Shown here piece after piece: positions 1 through 11,528 of a DNA stretch of 64,000 bases; position 1 is the stretch's first letter, and every line of letters starts with the position of its first letter. Origin of the DNA: Chromobotia macracanthus (Eukaryota > Chordata > Actinopteri > Cypriniformes > Botiidae). The stretch is from positions 1,946,001 to 2,010,000 of the forward strand of contig JAZGTH010000101.1 in NCBI GenBank assembly GCA_036877525.1, read 5' to 3'. Under the pieces are notes generated by a model. The model saw nothing but the letters and a program-made list of their open reading frames with translations, had not been told where the DNA came from and did no database searches. Both the position numbers and the translations under genes were made by a program.

Positions 1-245
1 CAGTCATGATGATGTAATTGTTCAATCTTCACCAGATTTCCTCCACACAGGAAGAACTGGGCGTATTTCTCATAGGACAACATCAACTTCTGTTTTGTTA
101 ATTGTCTCTGGAGGTCTACTGAAACTGGGCTTAGTCTTCTGTAAAGATAAATGCGTTTCAAAACACTTTACTGTAAATGCAACATTTATTTTTCAGTCTG
201 TAGCTAACCCTGTCTTCCTATCTTAATTTTGGTTATTTCCTCAAG

Positions 246-3216
246 CTCTTTTGAAGTACCACACCCTGAACTCGGTCCAGTGCTCCGAGGCCATTATGGC
301 GGGCTCCATCTATGAGACCCTTGAGGGCAGTAACATTGAGATCGGATGTGACGGTGAGAGCCTTACAGTCAACGATATCAAGATGGTGCTAAAGAAGGAC
401 ATTGTCACCAGCAATGGTGTCATTCATCTGATCAACCAGGTGCTTATGCCTGACTCAGGTAAGCTGTAGACTCTTTACACAATTGTCGTATTCAGCCTTG
501 AAGTTCTGTTAGCTTAATCAGTGCAAAACACATAAACAATGTTCTACACATGCTAATGCTGACCTTTGACAAAAAGCTCTTGAGAAACAGACTGAACCGA
601 CCACATATAAAGTAAATAAATTTGGCATTATATCTTGTGTTCTTCTCTTAGCCAAGCAGGTGATGGAGCTCATGGACAAGTCTCAGAGTGTCTTCAATGA
701 CATGGTGTCCGAGCTTGGCCTTTCTGCTGCCATGAAGCCTAAAACAGAGTATACTGTTCTAGCCCCGCTCAATGACGCCTTCACTGGTGAGTTTGCACGA
801 CATCAAAAAATTTAAGATTTCTGTGCCTAGGTTAGGTTCACCAGAGAGTCTGTTTATCTTCTTTTTGGTCCATGAGTAAACTTAATGTTATAGAATAGTG
901 TTAATAGTATTATATTTTTTTATTGTATCTTTGGCTATGGTTCATATATGTTCTGGGAAAGGGATATTGGCAGAAGACAGCTTGTTTGTGAAGACATTTA
1001 AGCTATATACTATATATATTTGTGTTATAACTATATATTTTGTGTTATAAAAATGTTTTTTTGTTTAGTTATACTATTAAATAATTGGAGGCCTTATTTT
1101 AGTTAATTACTTGTTTTAAATTGAGGCTATTATTAATGTATTATATTTTGATATATATACCTTAGAAAAGCTTAGTCACTTTGAAAGTGACTGACTGTAT
1201 TTTTTTTTATTGTTGTAATCTGTTATGATGATTTGTGATGTAACTTCAAGTGACATCTTGTCCACCTGTCACACAGATGAGGTGATGTCCATGGATCAGC
1301 ATCTCCTAAAGATTATCCTTGAAAACCACATCCTGAAATTTAAAGTTTCTCTGAGCGAGCTCTACAATGGCCAGTTGCTTGAGACGCTGGGAGGAAAACT
1401 TCTTAGGGTCTTCATTTATCGCACGGTGAGAAACAAAGACTCAGAGTCTGTTATTGTTTGTGAAAGAGAATGGGAACAAGATTGCGGACCTGCTAACAAT
1501 TACTGTGTAAATTGCACCAGCCACCACCAAATCATGGGTGAACAAAACACTTAATCTGCTTCATTACTGCACTGGGGTTTGGCAGATATGTTTAATACTT
1601 TTGTTTATTGTGTTCAGGTATGTAAGTTTGTGTAAGTTTGGAGACCTGAAATTTTTTCGGATTCAACTCAATACTATACAAAGCAGAGCTATCTTACGCG
1701 TCTTCTAACGCTCTGGATCACGTGTTTATTTTCTATGTGTGTCAGGCTGTGTGCATTGAGAATGCATGTATGGTGAGGGGAAGCAGAGAGGGCAGTAATG
1801 GAGTTCTTCATCTGATGAGGTCTCTGATCCAACCAGCCAAGACAACCATTTATGAGCTGCTCTTAAAAGACGGACGCTTCAAGTGAGATGATCACTTTAT
1901 AAGATTTTTTTTGTTAATTGTATATTAACTGCATTAAATTCCTAAACTGCACTTTGTTCAGTGTTACCAGATAAAAGTGCATTACTTAGAATGTTAAGAG
2001 TGTTTGCAAAGTATCACTGTGTTGATATTCCTCAAACAAAGATTGTTTCAAACAAACAAAAATCCCATAAGAATAATGTTTAAAAGTCCCATTGACTTGC
2101 AATGATGGAATGGCCACTATTAAAACTGTAACCAACAATGACATCACTGTAATATTTTCATACGGAATTCAGTGTTCTTTCTGATATCTTTATTCATACT
2201 GAATTGTAATTGGTCCATTCTGCATCTGTTTAACCTTTTCCTACTTTGCCACGACTATTATTTCATTCAGTAAATGCAAATCCAGTCTAAATTGGCATTT
2301 ATAAATGCTAAAAGTATGAGTGATTAATGAATAACGCTGGCTGATTTGTTCTAGAATCTTCCTGTCTCTGATGGAGAGCGCTGGACTGACAGATCTGCTG
2401 AAACAGGAGGGATCGCACACTCTCTTCGCTCCCATTGATGACGCTTTCGAAGGCCTGTCAGAAGAAGACATTAATCTTCTAAAAAGTAAACCTATTTTCA
2501 TCAATCCTTCACATAATGAATATATGCTGCTGCTCAATACATGCAGGTAATCAGTAAACTGTGACCTCTGCCTTTCAACAGGTGATGTCAATACCCTGAA
2601 GGCAATCCTGCTTTATCATTTTAGCAACGGTGTCTTCATCAATGGAGGGCTGGAGGGTGGAGTGACTAACCTTCTCAAAACCATCCAGGGAAACACCCTT
2701 CAAGTGCTGTCTGTAAGTACACACTTACAGACAGCACTTGATAATAAAATCACAGTTTTATTATTCTCATGCATAGAGGAAATAGAATTGTTTTATAATA
2801 CGGTTGTTGTTTTTAAGGGCTAACAAACCATCTGATTAAACTGTGTAATTTGTGTTAACATCAACATTTCCTCTAATATCAGCTTTTCCCAACAGTGATT
2901 ACTGTAAATATTTCTCATAATGACTTTTTCCAGTTACAATTATCACAACCTGTCAGGCTGTGAAACACACTGACTTTTAATAGTGTTGTTGAGCCAACAC
3001 TAATATTGTGCTGCATAAGAGAGGAAGGACCCGACATGCTCTTATCAGTTTCCTGTGGTTGTTCTCAAAACCTCATGAACTAACTTTATTCCATTCATCT
3101 AAACCCCTTACAGTAACCATGACAACATTATTATACTTTTGTTATACTAAACTGAGACTATGAAAATTGCTCTTTGTATAATTATGTGTATACAGATGAG
3201 GGTCTGTGGGATGAGG

Positions 3217-3255
<39 letters not shown>

Positions 3256-6200
3256 TTGTAGCATTCCTACAGTGATAGGATCATAACTTCCAGACAGTTT
3301 GCAAACATCACTCAAATATCAGAAATGCCTCCACCCTTCTAAAATCTTAAACAATAGGTTTGCTAATTTCCAGACAGTATAAAAGTCAAGAGTTATCTCA
3401 CAGACAGTGCTAAACCTTAACCAGGAAGCTATTTTATATACACCCAGCTGTTTGGTCTATTAATAGGTGCTGAATTATTTAAAAAAAGACATTATTTTAG
3501 ATTTAGCAAATATTATGTCCCCTATCAGGCTTTAAATGAGTCATTTATCAGCTTTCTCATTATTGGCAAATTTTGAAAAGGTGATTGTTGAGGATTACCC
3601 TTCTTTTATCCAGATAAACAACTCCATCCATGTGAACTCAGTGGATGTTCCAGATTTTGATCATATGGCATCTAATGGAGTGGTCCATGCAGTGAAGACC
3701 ATATTATATCCTAGAGGTAAATTATTAACACAGATATAATGCGCAAGACAGTGTCAAACTATTTTTTAGAGAGCAATGTCTTACATACACATCATTAAAA
3801 TGATTACAGTCCATTGTAAAAAATTGCCTTTATCAGTGTATCTGCTCTGGCCACTCAAAAATAACCATAATTTCTTTGACATGAGGCACAGCCCCAGAGC
3901 TAAATAGAGTCTTTCTCTATAATTCACAGATCTAGCAGTCGGCCGTGAAGATATATTGATTCTGCTGAACAGACTTATCAAATACATGCAGCTGAAGGTA
4001 AAGCAATACATATATAATCTAATATATGTGTAATATAACAGATCCATTACAGCCCTGATCCTACATCATGATTTGCCTGATAGGAACACATTGAGTTCAC
4101 GCTGGTTGTTTTTATTTTTGTTTGTAGTTTCAGTCTGGATTCACTTACCATGAGATTCCACTTACATTCAACAGTAAGTTTAATTTCATCCCTTTTCATT
4201 TCATTTTGTTTATGTTCCACAGGAAAAACTTCAATAGCATATACAGTTAATAAATACTGTGTTTTCTCTTGCAGGGAAGACGATAACTACTCCTCATGTC
4301 ATTGAGAAAAGTAAGACATTACATCACAGTATTTTATTTTACACTTTAATTCATGTGTCATGTCCTGATGTAGTTTGGACAAAGCACCATTCCAAAACTC
4401 TCCACAACTCCTGACAACTCTTTTGTCCCACAAGCATTTATTTGATTTCTTTTTGAGTCCTTCTTTGCCATCCTATCATTCCCAGTAGCTCATATAGATA
4501 TTTGTACAATTACACATTTATATAGTCATTATCCAAGAAAAAACATGCCTGAACTTTACCTCAGCTGTACCTCTAAATTGATTTATCATCAGGTCGCAGA
4601 GGAGCGAGAATAAAATAGAGCACATATTGTTTTGTTGGATAGGGTTCTTTGGCCAGAACCAACACTGACTTCCTCTAGCTGTTGCTGGACAGATAAAGCA
4701 GATAAAGAGCCATTAGAAAACTGGATAAGGTGTTGCCTTTGAGCATGGCAGGAGACCTTAGCTGTTGAGGTTTTCAACCATTAATTCAGGATGGTGAAAT
4801 TATTCCTCTGTAAAGTGGGTTATAAACTTTGGGTTATATAAACTTTGGGTTATAGACAGGCGCTCTATAAAAGAAACGCATTGGTATTGTTAAAATTGCA
4901 TCATAGGTCCATTGGCGGTACGTGCTAGTAGAACTATAATAGATGCAAATTGATGTTGTTGGAAACTTGGCTAGGAGGAAACTTTAAATGTGTGTCAAGG
5001 ATTTATAAATTATCTTTAATTCATATATGTACATACATTCTATATAGCTGTAATGCACTTTTTAATTATTTTAACAATTTATTTGTAGGCTATATGCAGT
5101 CAGTGCATATTAATACTGCTGTGCCAAAAAACATCTACCATTTAGATAATATTTGATTTAGCTATTATAAAATAATTTTTTCGCTCTTTGGCAAAATCTT
5201 TGTTCTAATTTATCTTTTATTAGAAAGTAGAATAAAACATGACCTTTGCTGCATTGTCTAAAAAAGACTGACCTGGAGTTGATTAGCCATTCTGACAAAG
5301 CCAGGCTGTTCAAATTAATAATTGGCTTTGATTTATTTTTATCTTTGATCTTCTTCTTATGATTCATATCACAAAAATGTTTGTGAACTACGGTGCACAG
5401 TTCCTGTAGCTCAACCTGTTATAAAATGGTACAGTTTCTACTGTAATATTCATAAAATGGCATATGCACAAATTTATTAGTGCAGCTACAGCACATGTAA
5501 ATTAATGACACCTTACAGGTTAAAAAATGGCAAATAATGAAACCTTTATTTTTATTTGCATGGTTTGCTGCAACTGAAAAGCAAAACTAATTTTATCAGC
5601 ATAATTTGGTGAGACAAACAGACAGTAATACAAAATAAAGCAAAATGTCCCTAAGTTATTTGTTCATCTTATAGGTCCTGAGATCAAGGTTATTGAGAAG
5701 GAACCATCAGTAACCAAAGTTACCAGAATCATTGAGAAGAAACCTGATGGTGCTCAAGTGTTTATGGAAGGGGAGACCACAAAGGTCACCAGGGTCATTG
5801 AGAGTGAGCCGACCAGCAAACTTACTAGTATCATCGAGGACCAGCTGCCAGTTACTACAGTCACCCAGGTAAATGAATCTGGGCCTGTCACTGAACACAC
5901 TGTGATTAAAGGAGAACCCAGTATCACCAAAGTTACAAGGGTGGTTGAAGGAGAACCTAGTCTCACCAAAGTTACAAGAGTGGTTGAAGGAGAACCTAGT
6001 CTCACCAAAGTTACAAGACCGGTTGAAGAAGAACCTCATCTCACCAAAGTTACAAGACCGGTTGAAGAAGAACCTCGTCTCACCAAAGTTACAAGACCAG
6101 TTGAAGAAGAACCTCGCCTCACCAAAGTTACAAGACCGGTTGAAAAAGAACCTCGTTTCACCAAAGTTACAAGACCGGTTGAAGAAGAACCTCGTCTCAC

Positions 6201-9200
6201 CAAAGTTACAAGACCGGTTGAAGCAGAGCCTCGTCTCACCAAAGTTACAAGAGTGGTTGAAGGAGAACCTAGTCTCACCAAAGTTACAAGAGTGGTTGAA
6301 GGAGAACCTAGCCTCACCAAAGTTCTGAGGGTGGTTGAAGGAGAACCTAGTCTCACCAAAGTTACAAGACCAGTTGAAGAAGAACCTCGTCTCACCAAAG
6401 TTACAAGACCGGATGAAGGAGAACCTCGTCTCACCAAAGTTACAAGACCAGTTGAAGAAGAACCTCGTCTCACCAAAGTTACAAGACCGGTTGAAGGAGA
6501 ACCTCGTCTCACCAAAGTTACAAGACCGGTTGAGGGAGAACCTCGTCTCACCAAAGTTACAAGACCGGTTGAAGAAGAACCTCGTCTCACCAAAGTTACA
6601 AGACCGGTTGAAGGAGAACCTCGTCTCACCAAAGTTACAAGACCGGTTGAAGGTGAACCTCGTCTCACCAAAGTTACAAGACCGGTTGAGGGAGAACCTC
6701 GTCTCACCAAAGTTACAAGACCGGTTGAAGGAGAACCTCGTCTCACCAAAGTTACAAGACCGGTTGAAGGAGAACCTCGTCTCACCAAAGTTACAAGACC
6801 AGTTGAAGGAGAACCTCGTCTCACCAAAGTTACAAGACCAGTTGAAGAAGAACCTAGTCTCACCAAAGTTACAAGGGTTGTGGAAGGAGAACCGGGTATT
6901 ACCAAAGTTACAAGAGTGGTTGAAGGAGAACCTCGTCTCACCAAAGTTACAAGACCAGTTGAAGGAGAACCTCGTCTCACCAAAGTTACAAGACCGGTTG
7001 AAGAAGAACCTAGTCTCACCAAAGTTACAAGACCAGTTGAAGAAGAACCTCGTCTCACCAAAGTTACAAGACCAGTTGAAGAAGAACCCGGTATTACCAA
7101 ACTTACACAGGTGGTCGAAGAAGAACCCAGTATCACCAATGTTAAAGGAGTGGTCGGAGGAGAACCTAGTCTCACCAAAGTTACAAGAGTTGTGGAAGGA
7201 GAACCGAGTATTACCAAAGTTACAAGAGTGGTTGAAGGAGAACCTCATCTCACCAAAGTTACAAGACCGGTTGAAGGAGAACCTCGTCTCACCAAAGTTA
7301 CAAGACCGGTTGAAGGAGAACCTCGTCTCAGCAAAGTTACAAGACCGGTTGAAGAAGAACCTGGTGTTACCAAAGTTACACGGGTGGTCGGAGGAGAACC
7401 TAGTCTCACCAAAGTTACAAGAGTTGTGGAAGGAGAACCGAGTATTACCAAAGTTACAAGAGTTGTGGAAGGAGAACCCAGTATCACCAAAGTTACAAGG
7501 GTGATTGAAGGGAAGCCATCAATTACAAAGGTCACAAGGGTCATTGAAGGTTTGTCTTTGTTAACATTTAAATTATCAGACTTTGTTGAGTGGGTTACAT
7601 TTCAGCACACTAAAGTTAATAACCTTCTTTTTTTGCTTAGACCATAGTGCCTCATCTGATGGTGAGCTTGATGCTGATGGTAAAATCAAGAGAATTATGG
7701 GTGAAGGTCATTCATTTCAACAGCTTTATCTGGTTGGGTAGTTCATAAGTAGTATTCAGCATAGTTGTCACTAGTTAAAATGCAATAAAAAGTACAGTAC
7801 AACAGCAATTAAATTAGAAAAAATATCACTGTTTGTAAAAAGTTAACTTTTTCTATGTAAAGTTCATTTCGGCAACATTTCATTCAGATTTAAGCTTCAT
7901 AATGTATCAGGCCTTACTGTCTTTGATAAAGCATTGAAAGAATTATTGTAACAAAGTCTCTAATTTTCTTTGTATCAAATCTTTTGTCATGTCATTTTAT
8001 TTGTAGATGTATCCAAGACAAAGGCGTATTTGGACGGCGGGGTTCACATTTTCCAGGATGAAGATATAAAAAAAATCACTGACGCGATCACTGGGGGAGG
8101 TTGGTTGAAAAGGGTTTTGGTTTAGTTATATATTATGTGGCTATAAAAGGGAATACATTAACATATAGATAACTTAAGAGCTAACAGCTATTAGCTGTCC
8201 ACAGCTATCCACAGAACTGTTAGTGTTGTTTTTGTCAGTCAACCAAACAGTTATCTGAGTTTGATGCTTAACACTGCGGGATTTGAAGGCTGTTTCTTTA
8301 TCTTCCATAAAAGGTTGATGATTATTGGGAGCTGCTGTGAACGTAGTGATTCATACTTATAGTTTATTGTAGTTATCATACTAGTAATGTTTTATGTTTA
8401 TGTCTAATTTTATGACTATGGATTATGGAGATTACGGTCTCTATTTACATTTCAGAACAAGCATTATGTCAGAGGTTGTCTCTTATTTCTCATCCTTACT
8501 GGCAACGTGTGATATTCCAGTTGTAGAACACTGTTGGTTTTCCCATGGCTCATACACATGGATCTCCAGAAGTTTTCAATTTAAGTTCCACCCCATGGTT
8601 TTGATTTTGACTATTGGCAAGGTCACACTCACAATTTAGCCAACAGAAGAATCCCTTCTCATCAGGATTTTGAGCAATACATTTTAAATAAGATTAGGAT
8701 TTTCCATTGACTCTTTTACAGAACTGGTTTGGCTTAGGTTTGGTTTAGGTTTTGCACAGATGTTTTCAGTCATCTGTTGTCTCCTTGTTCTTGAAGGTGG
8801 ACCAGGCCTTACCACAATAACCAGAGTAATCAAACCACAATCTAAGACTGCTGAAGGTAAACCACAATAAACCCAACAGCGATGACATGCAGTTGGATGG
8901 ATGTTCATGCTCATCACGTTTATTTGTTTCTCTTGTGCTTGAAGGTGAACTAGGACTCACCACTGTTACCAGGGTAATTAAACCAGAATCTCCGATCATT
9001 GAAGGTAAGACCTAATGCCTCAAATAGTGATATAATAGGTTGGCCATAAAGTTCATCTGTTGTTTTCTGACATTCAAAGGTGGATCAGGGCAAACTTCTG
9101 TTACCAAAGTAATCAAACCAGAACCTCACATCATTGAAGGTAAGAGAAATGGCAAAACAATACTTGACCAAATATAACAGGTTTGACTGTCCCCACGATT

Positions 9201-11528
9201 CCACTAAAGTCAAATCTTAAAACTATAACACATAGTGACATTTTAGAGAATTGTGTGCTTACAACATTGAGGGAACATGGCAAATGCCTCTGTGTACATA
9301 ACTAATCCATAAAGAAATTATTTACTGAGATAATTTAGTTTGAAGGAACTTCACTGGCAAACTGAAGAACACAAAGATCAGACCAACATTGAACACCTTT
9401 ATAATGAATCAAAATGGCAACTGTAAGCCAGACTCTATTGCCCAACATTAGTGTCTGACATTGTAGGAATTCCCTGCAGCTATTTTCTAATATATAGTGG
9501 AAAGCCTTCTCCCAGAGAGTCAAAGCTCAAGGGAGGACCGGTTTGGTTTGGGTGTATGGCCCATTTTGTCTATATATTGTGTCTTCTGTAAGATGAAGCT
9601 GTAATATAAGGCAAATCATCATATGGTAGCTTCATTTTATTTATTCTTTATTCCTTCTTATTTAGGACCAGATTTCTCAAAGATTGTATCTGTCAAAGAT
9701 AACCATGATGTCCTTGATGCAGAGTCAGAGAGAATCAGCAGAATCATAAAAGGTTTGAGACTTCATAGTTCTGTAATCTGACTAATAGTTAAAATGAGCT
9801 TTTCCATGATACCTAAGGCCTGAATTAGTTTTATAAATATTTTCAGAGGGTCGTTCACGAAAACGAGCTGCAATGAGAAAACCACCAGGTATGTATTTGA
9901 GAATGGGTCATGTTAAAACCTTATAGATATTCTGAATGTATATGTATCTGTCTGTCTGTAGTAATTAGAATCCTGTTGGTTTTCCCATGGCTCATAAACA
10001 TGGATCTCCAGAAGTTTTCAATTTAAGTTTCTTCTCCGTGGTTTTGATTTTGACTTTTGGCGAGATCACACTCATGATCTAGCCAACAAAAGAATCCCTT
10101 CTCATCAGGATTTTGAGCAATACATTTTAAATAAGATCAGGGTTTTCCATTGTCTGTCTTACAGAACTGGTTTGGCTTAGGTTTGGTTTGATTTTTGCAC
10201 AGATGTTTTCAGTCATCTGTTGTCTCCTTGTTCTTGAAGGTGGACCAGGCCTTACCAAAAATACTAGAGTAATCAAACCACAATATCAGACTGCTGAAGG
10301 TAAGCCACAATAAACCCAAGAGTGATGCTATGCGGCTGGATGGATGTTCATGCTCATCACGTTTATTTGTTTCTATGGTTGTGCTTGATGCTGAACTAGG
10401 ACTCACCACTGTTACCAGGGTAATTAAACCAGAATCTCCAATCATTGAAGGTAAGACCTAATGCCTCAAATAGTGATATAATAGGTTGGCCAAAAAGGTC
10501 ATCTGTTGTCTTCTAAATTTCAAAGGTGGATCAAGGCAAATTTCTATTGAACCTCACATCATTGAAGGTAAGACAAATGGCAAAACACTACTTGACCAAA
10601 TATAACAGGTTTGACTGTCCCCACGATTCCACTAAAGTCAAATCTTAAAAATTTGACACATAGTGACATTTTAGAGAATTGTGTGCCTACAACATTGAGG
10701 GAACATGGCAAGTGCCTCTGTGTACATAACTAATACATAAAGAAATTATTTACTGAGATAATTTAGTTTGAAGGAACTTCACTGACAAACTGAAGAACAC
10801 AAAGATCAGACCAACATTGAACACCTTTATAATGAATCAAAATGGCAACTGTAAGCCAGGCTCTATTGCCCAACATTAGTGTCTGTTATCAGTATCAGCT
10901 ATTTTCTAATATATAGTGGAAAGCCTTCTCCCAAAGAATCTCTAGGAAGGACCAGTTTGGATATATATTGTGTTACCTATAAGCTGCAGCTATAAGAGGC
11001 AACAATAATATGGTAACTTCATTTTATTAGTTTCATATTTACTAAATGTAATTGTTTCTTTCTTATTTAGGACCAGATTTCTCAAAGATTGTATCTGTCA
11101 AAGGCAACCATGATCTCCTTGATGCAGAGTCAGAGAGAATCAGCAGAATCATCAAAGGTTTGAGACTTCATAGTTCTGTAATCTGACTAATAGTTAAAAT
11201 GAGCTTTTCCATGATACCTAAGGCCTGAATTCGTTTTTTAAATATTTTCAGAGGGCCATTCACAAAAACGATTTGCCATGAGACATCCACCAGGTATGTA
11301 TTTGAGAATGGGTCGTGTTAAAAACTTATAGATATTCTGTATGTATATGTATCTGTCTGTCTGTCTGTAGTAATTATATTTATCTGTATATAAACAATAG
11401 GAGCCTATGGTGTGTGTGTGTGTGTGTGGTCTTGTTTTTGTACCAACAATGGTGTGTGTGTGGCCTACACAGCAGGTACAAGGAGAAGAATGAGACTGGT
11501 TAGGCGTCACCCTAAACCCCGACAGTAA
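246..11528 (+). CDS. postn: Periostin (matricellular FAS1-domain protein), 5'-partial, 24 coding exons visible
   Basis: Secreted extracellular-matrix protein that binds collagen, fibronectin and integrins. Exons read by frame and GT/AG: 246-458, 652-786, 1277-1425, 1746-1882, 2355-2485, 2582-2712, 3614-3716, 3930-3997, 4128-4173, 4275-4310, 5675-7549, 7641-7700 (or -7679), 8007-8099, 8797-8856, 8945-9004, 9080-9139, 9666-9752, 9847-9888, 10240-10299, 10400-10450, 10526-10567, 11071-11157, 11252-11293, 11473-11528. They join in one frame (about 1273 residues) to TAA at 11526. The first exon is the end of FAS1-2 (KYHTLNSVQCSEAIM); 652-1882 encode FAS1-3 and 2355-3716 FAS1-4, all closely like known periostin. 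From 4128 the tail resembles the periostin C-terminal domain (PEIKVIE; VHIFQDEDIKKI) and ends in a basic GTRRRMRLVRR segment. The tail is greatly enlarged by a repeat exon and by exon duplication; human periostin is 836 aa in total. TGFBI is excluded by this tail. Teleosts can have two periostin paralogues and I cannot tell which this is. The 5' exons lie left of the window. Confidence 0.93.
2700..2741. repeat. Perfect 19-bp inverted repeat (4-nt loop) straddling a periostin splice donor
   Basis: Arm 2700-2718 is the exact reverse complement of arm 2723-2741, with a loop 'acac'. The left arm contains the last 13 nt of exon 2582-2712 and the donor 'gtaagt' at 2713-2718. In the pre-mRNA the donor would sit within a stem of 19 perfect pairs. 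The exon side encodes conserved FAS1-4 sequence, so the right arm is the likelier newcomer. Confidence 0.9.
3219..3254. repeat. (TG)18 microsatellite in a periostin intron
   Basis: Uninterrupted TG dinucleotide repeat within the intron between exons 2582-2712 and 3614-3716. Confidence 0.95.
5932..7549 (+). repeat. 41-unit, 39-bp in-frame coding tandem repeat inside a single periostin exon
   Basis: The exon 5675-7549 carries 41 complete 39-bp units (5932-7530) plus a partial 42nd, each encoding 13 residues with consensus VTRPVEGEPRLTK. Units fall into two classes, 'TRPVE..EPR' and 'TRVVE..EPS', which occur in blocks. No unit contains a stop or frameshift. Upstream, 5675-5931 holds diverged versions (KVTRIIEKKP, KVTRVIESEP), which suggests the array grew from an ancestral module. 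The unit alternates charged and beta-branched residues with a regular proline, so an extended or beta-rich, near-neutral to weakly basic repeat is plausible (inference). Because 39 is divisible by 3, several other frames are also open. Confidence 0.97.
8531..11378 (+). repeat. Tandem segmental duplication (two copies of about 1.4 kb) doubling five periostin exons
   Basis: Copy 1 spans about 8531-9972 and copy 2 about 9973-11378. Both start at the same 'ctgttggttttcccatggct' sequence and run co-linearly through introns and exons to a shared 'tctgtctgtagtaatta' end. Each copy contains three short repeat-like exons, one 87-nt exon and one 42-nt basic exon. Intron sequence is almost identical, so the event is young relative to the exons. 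Copy 2 has a lost splice acceptor, an 18-nt exon deletion and shortened intron segments. Confidence 0.95.

Noticed and set aside
5707..7248. 513-residue open frame on the minus strand made of 13-residue repeats (RSCNFGETRFSFN-like), plus a 393-residue minus-strand frame (6036-7217)
   Set aside because: These are shadows of the 39-bp periostin array. Because the unit length is a multiple of three, any frame lacking a stop in one unit stays open throughout. No splice or promoter support.
6335..7504. 389-residue plus-strand frame of ENLVSPKLQDRLK-like repeats
   Set aside because: An out-of-frame reading of the same array. The true frame joins the FAS1-coding exons and the downstream cassette exons.
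5932..7530. CRISPR-like regular repeats
   Set aside because: Units are directly adjacent with no spacers, are coding, and sit in a vertebrate gene.
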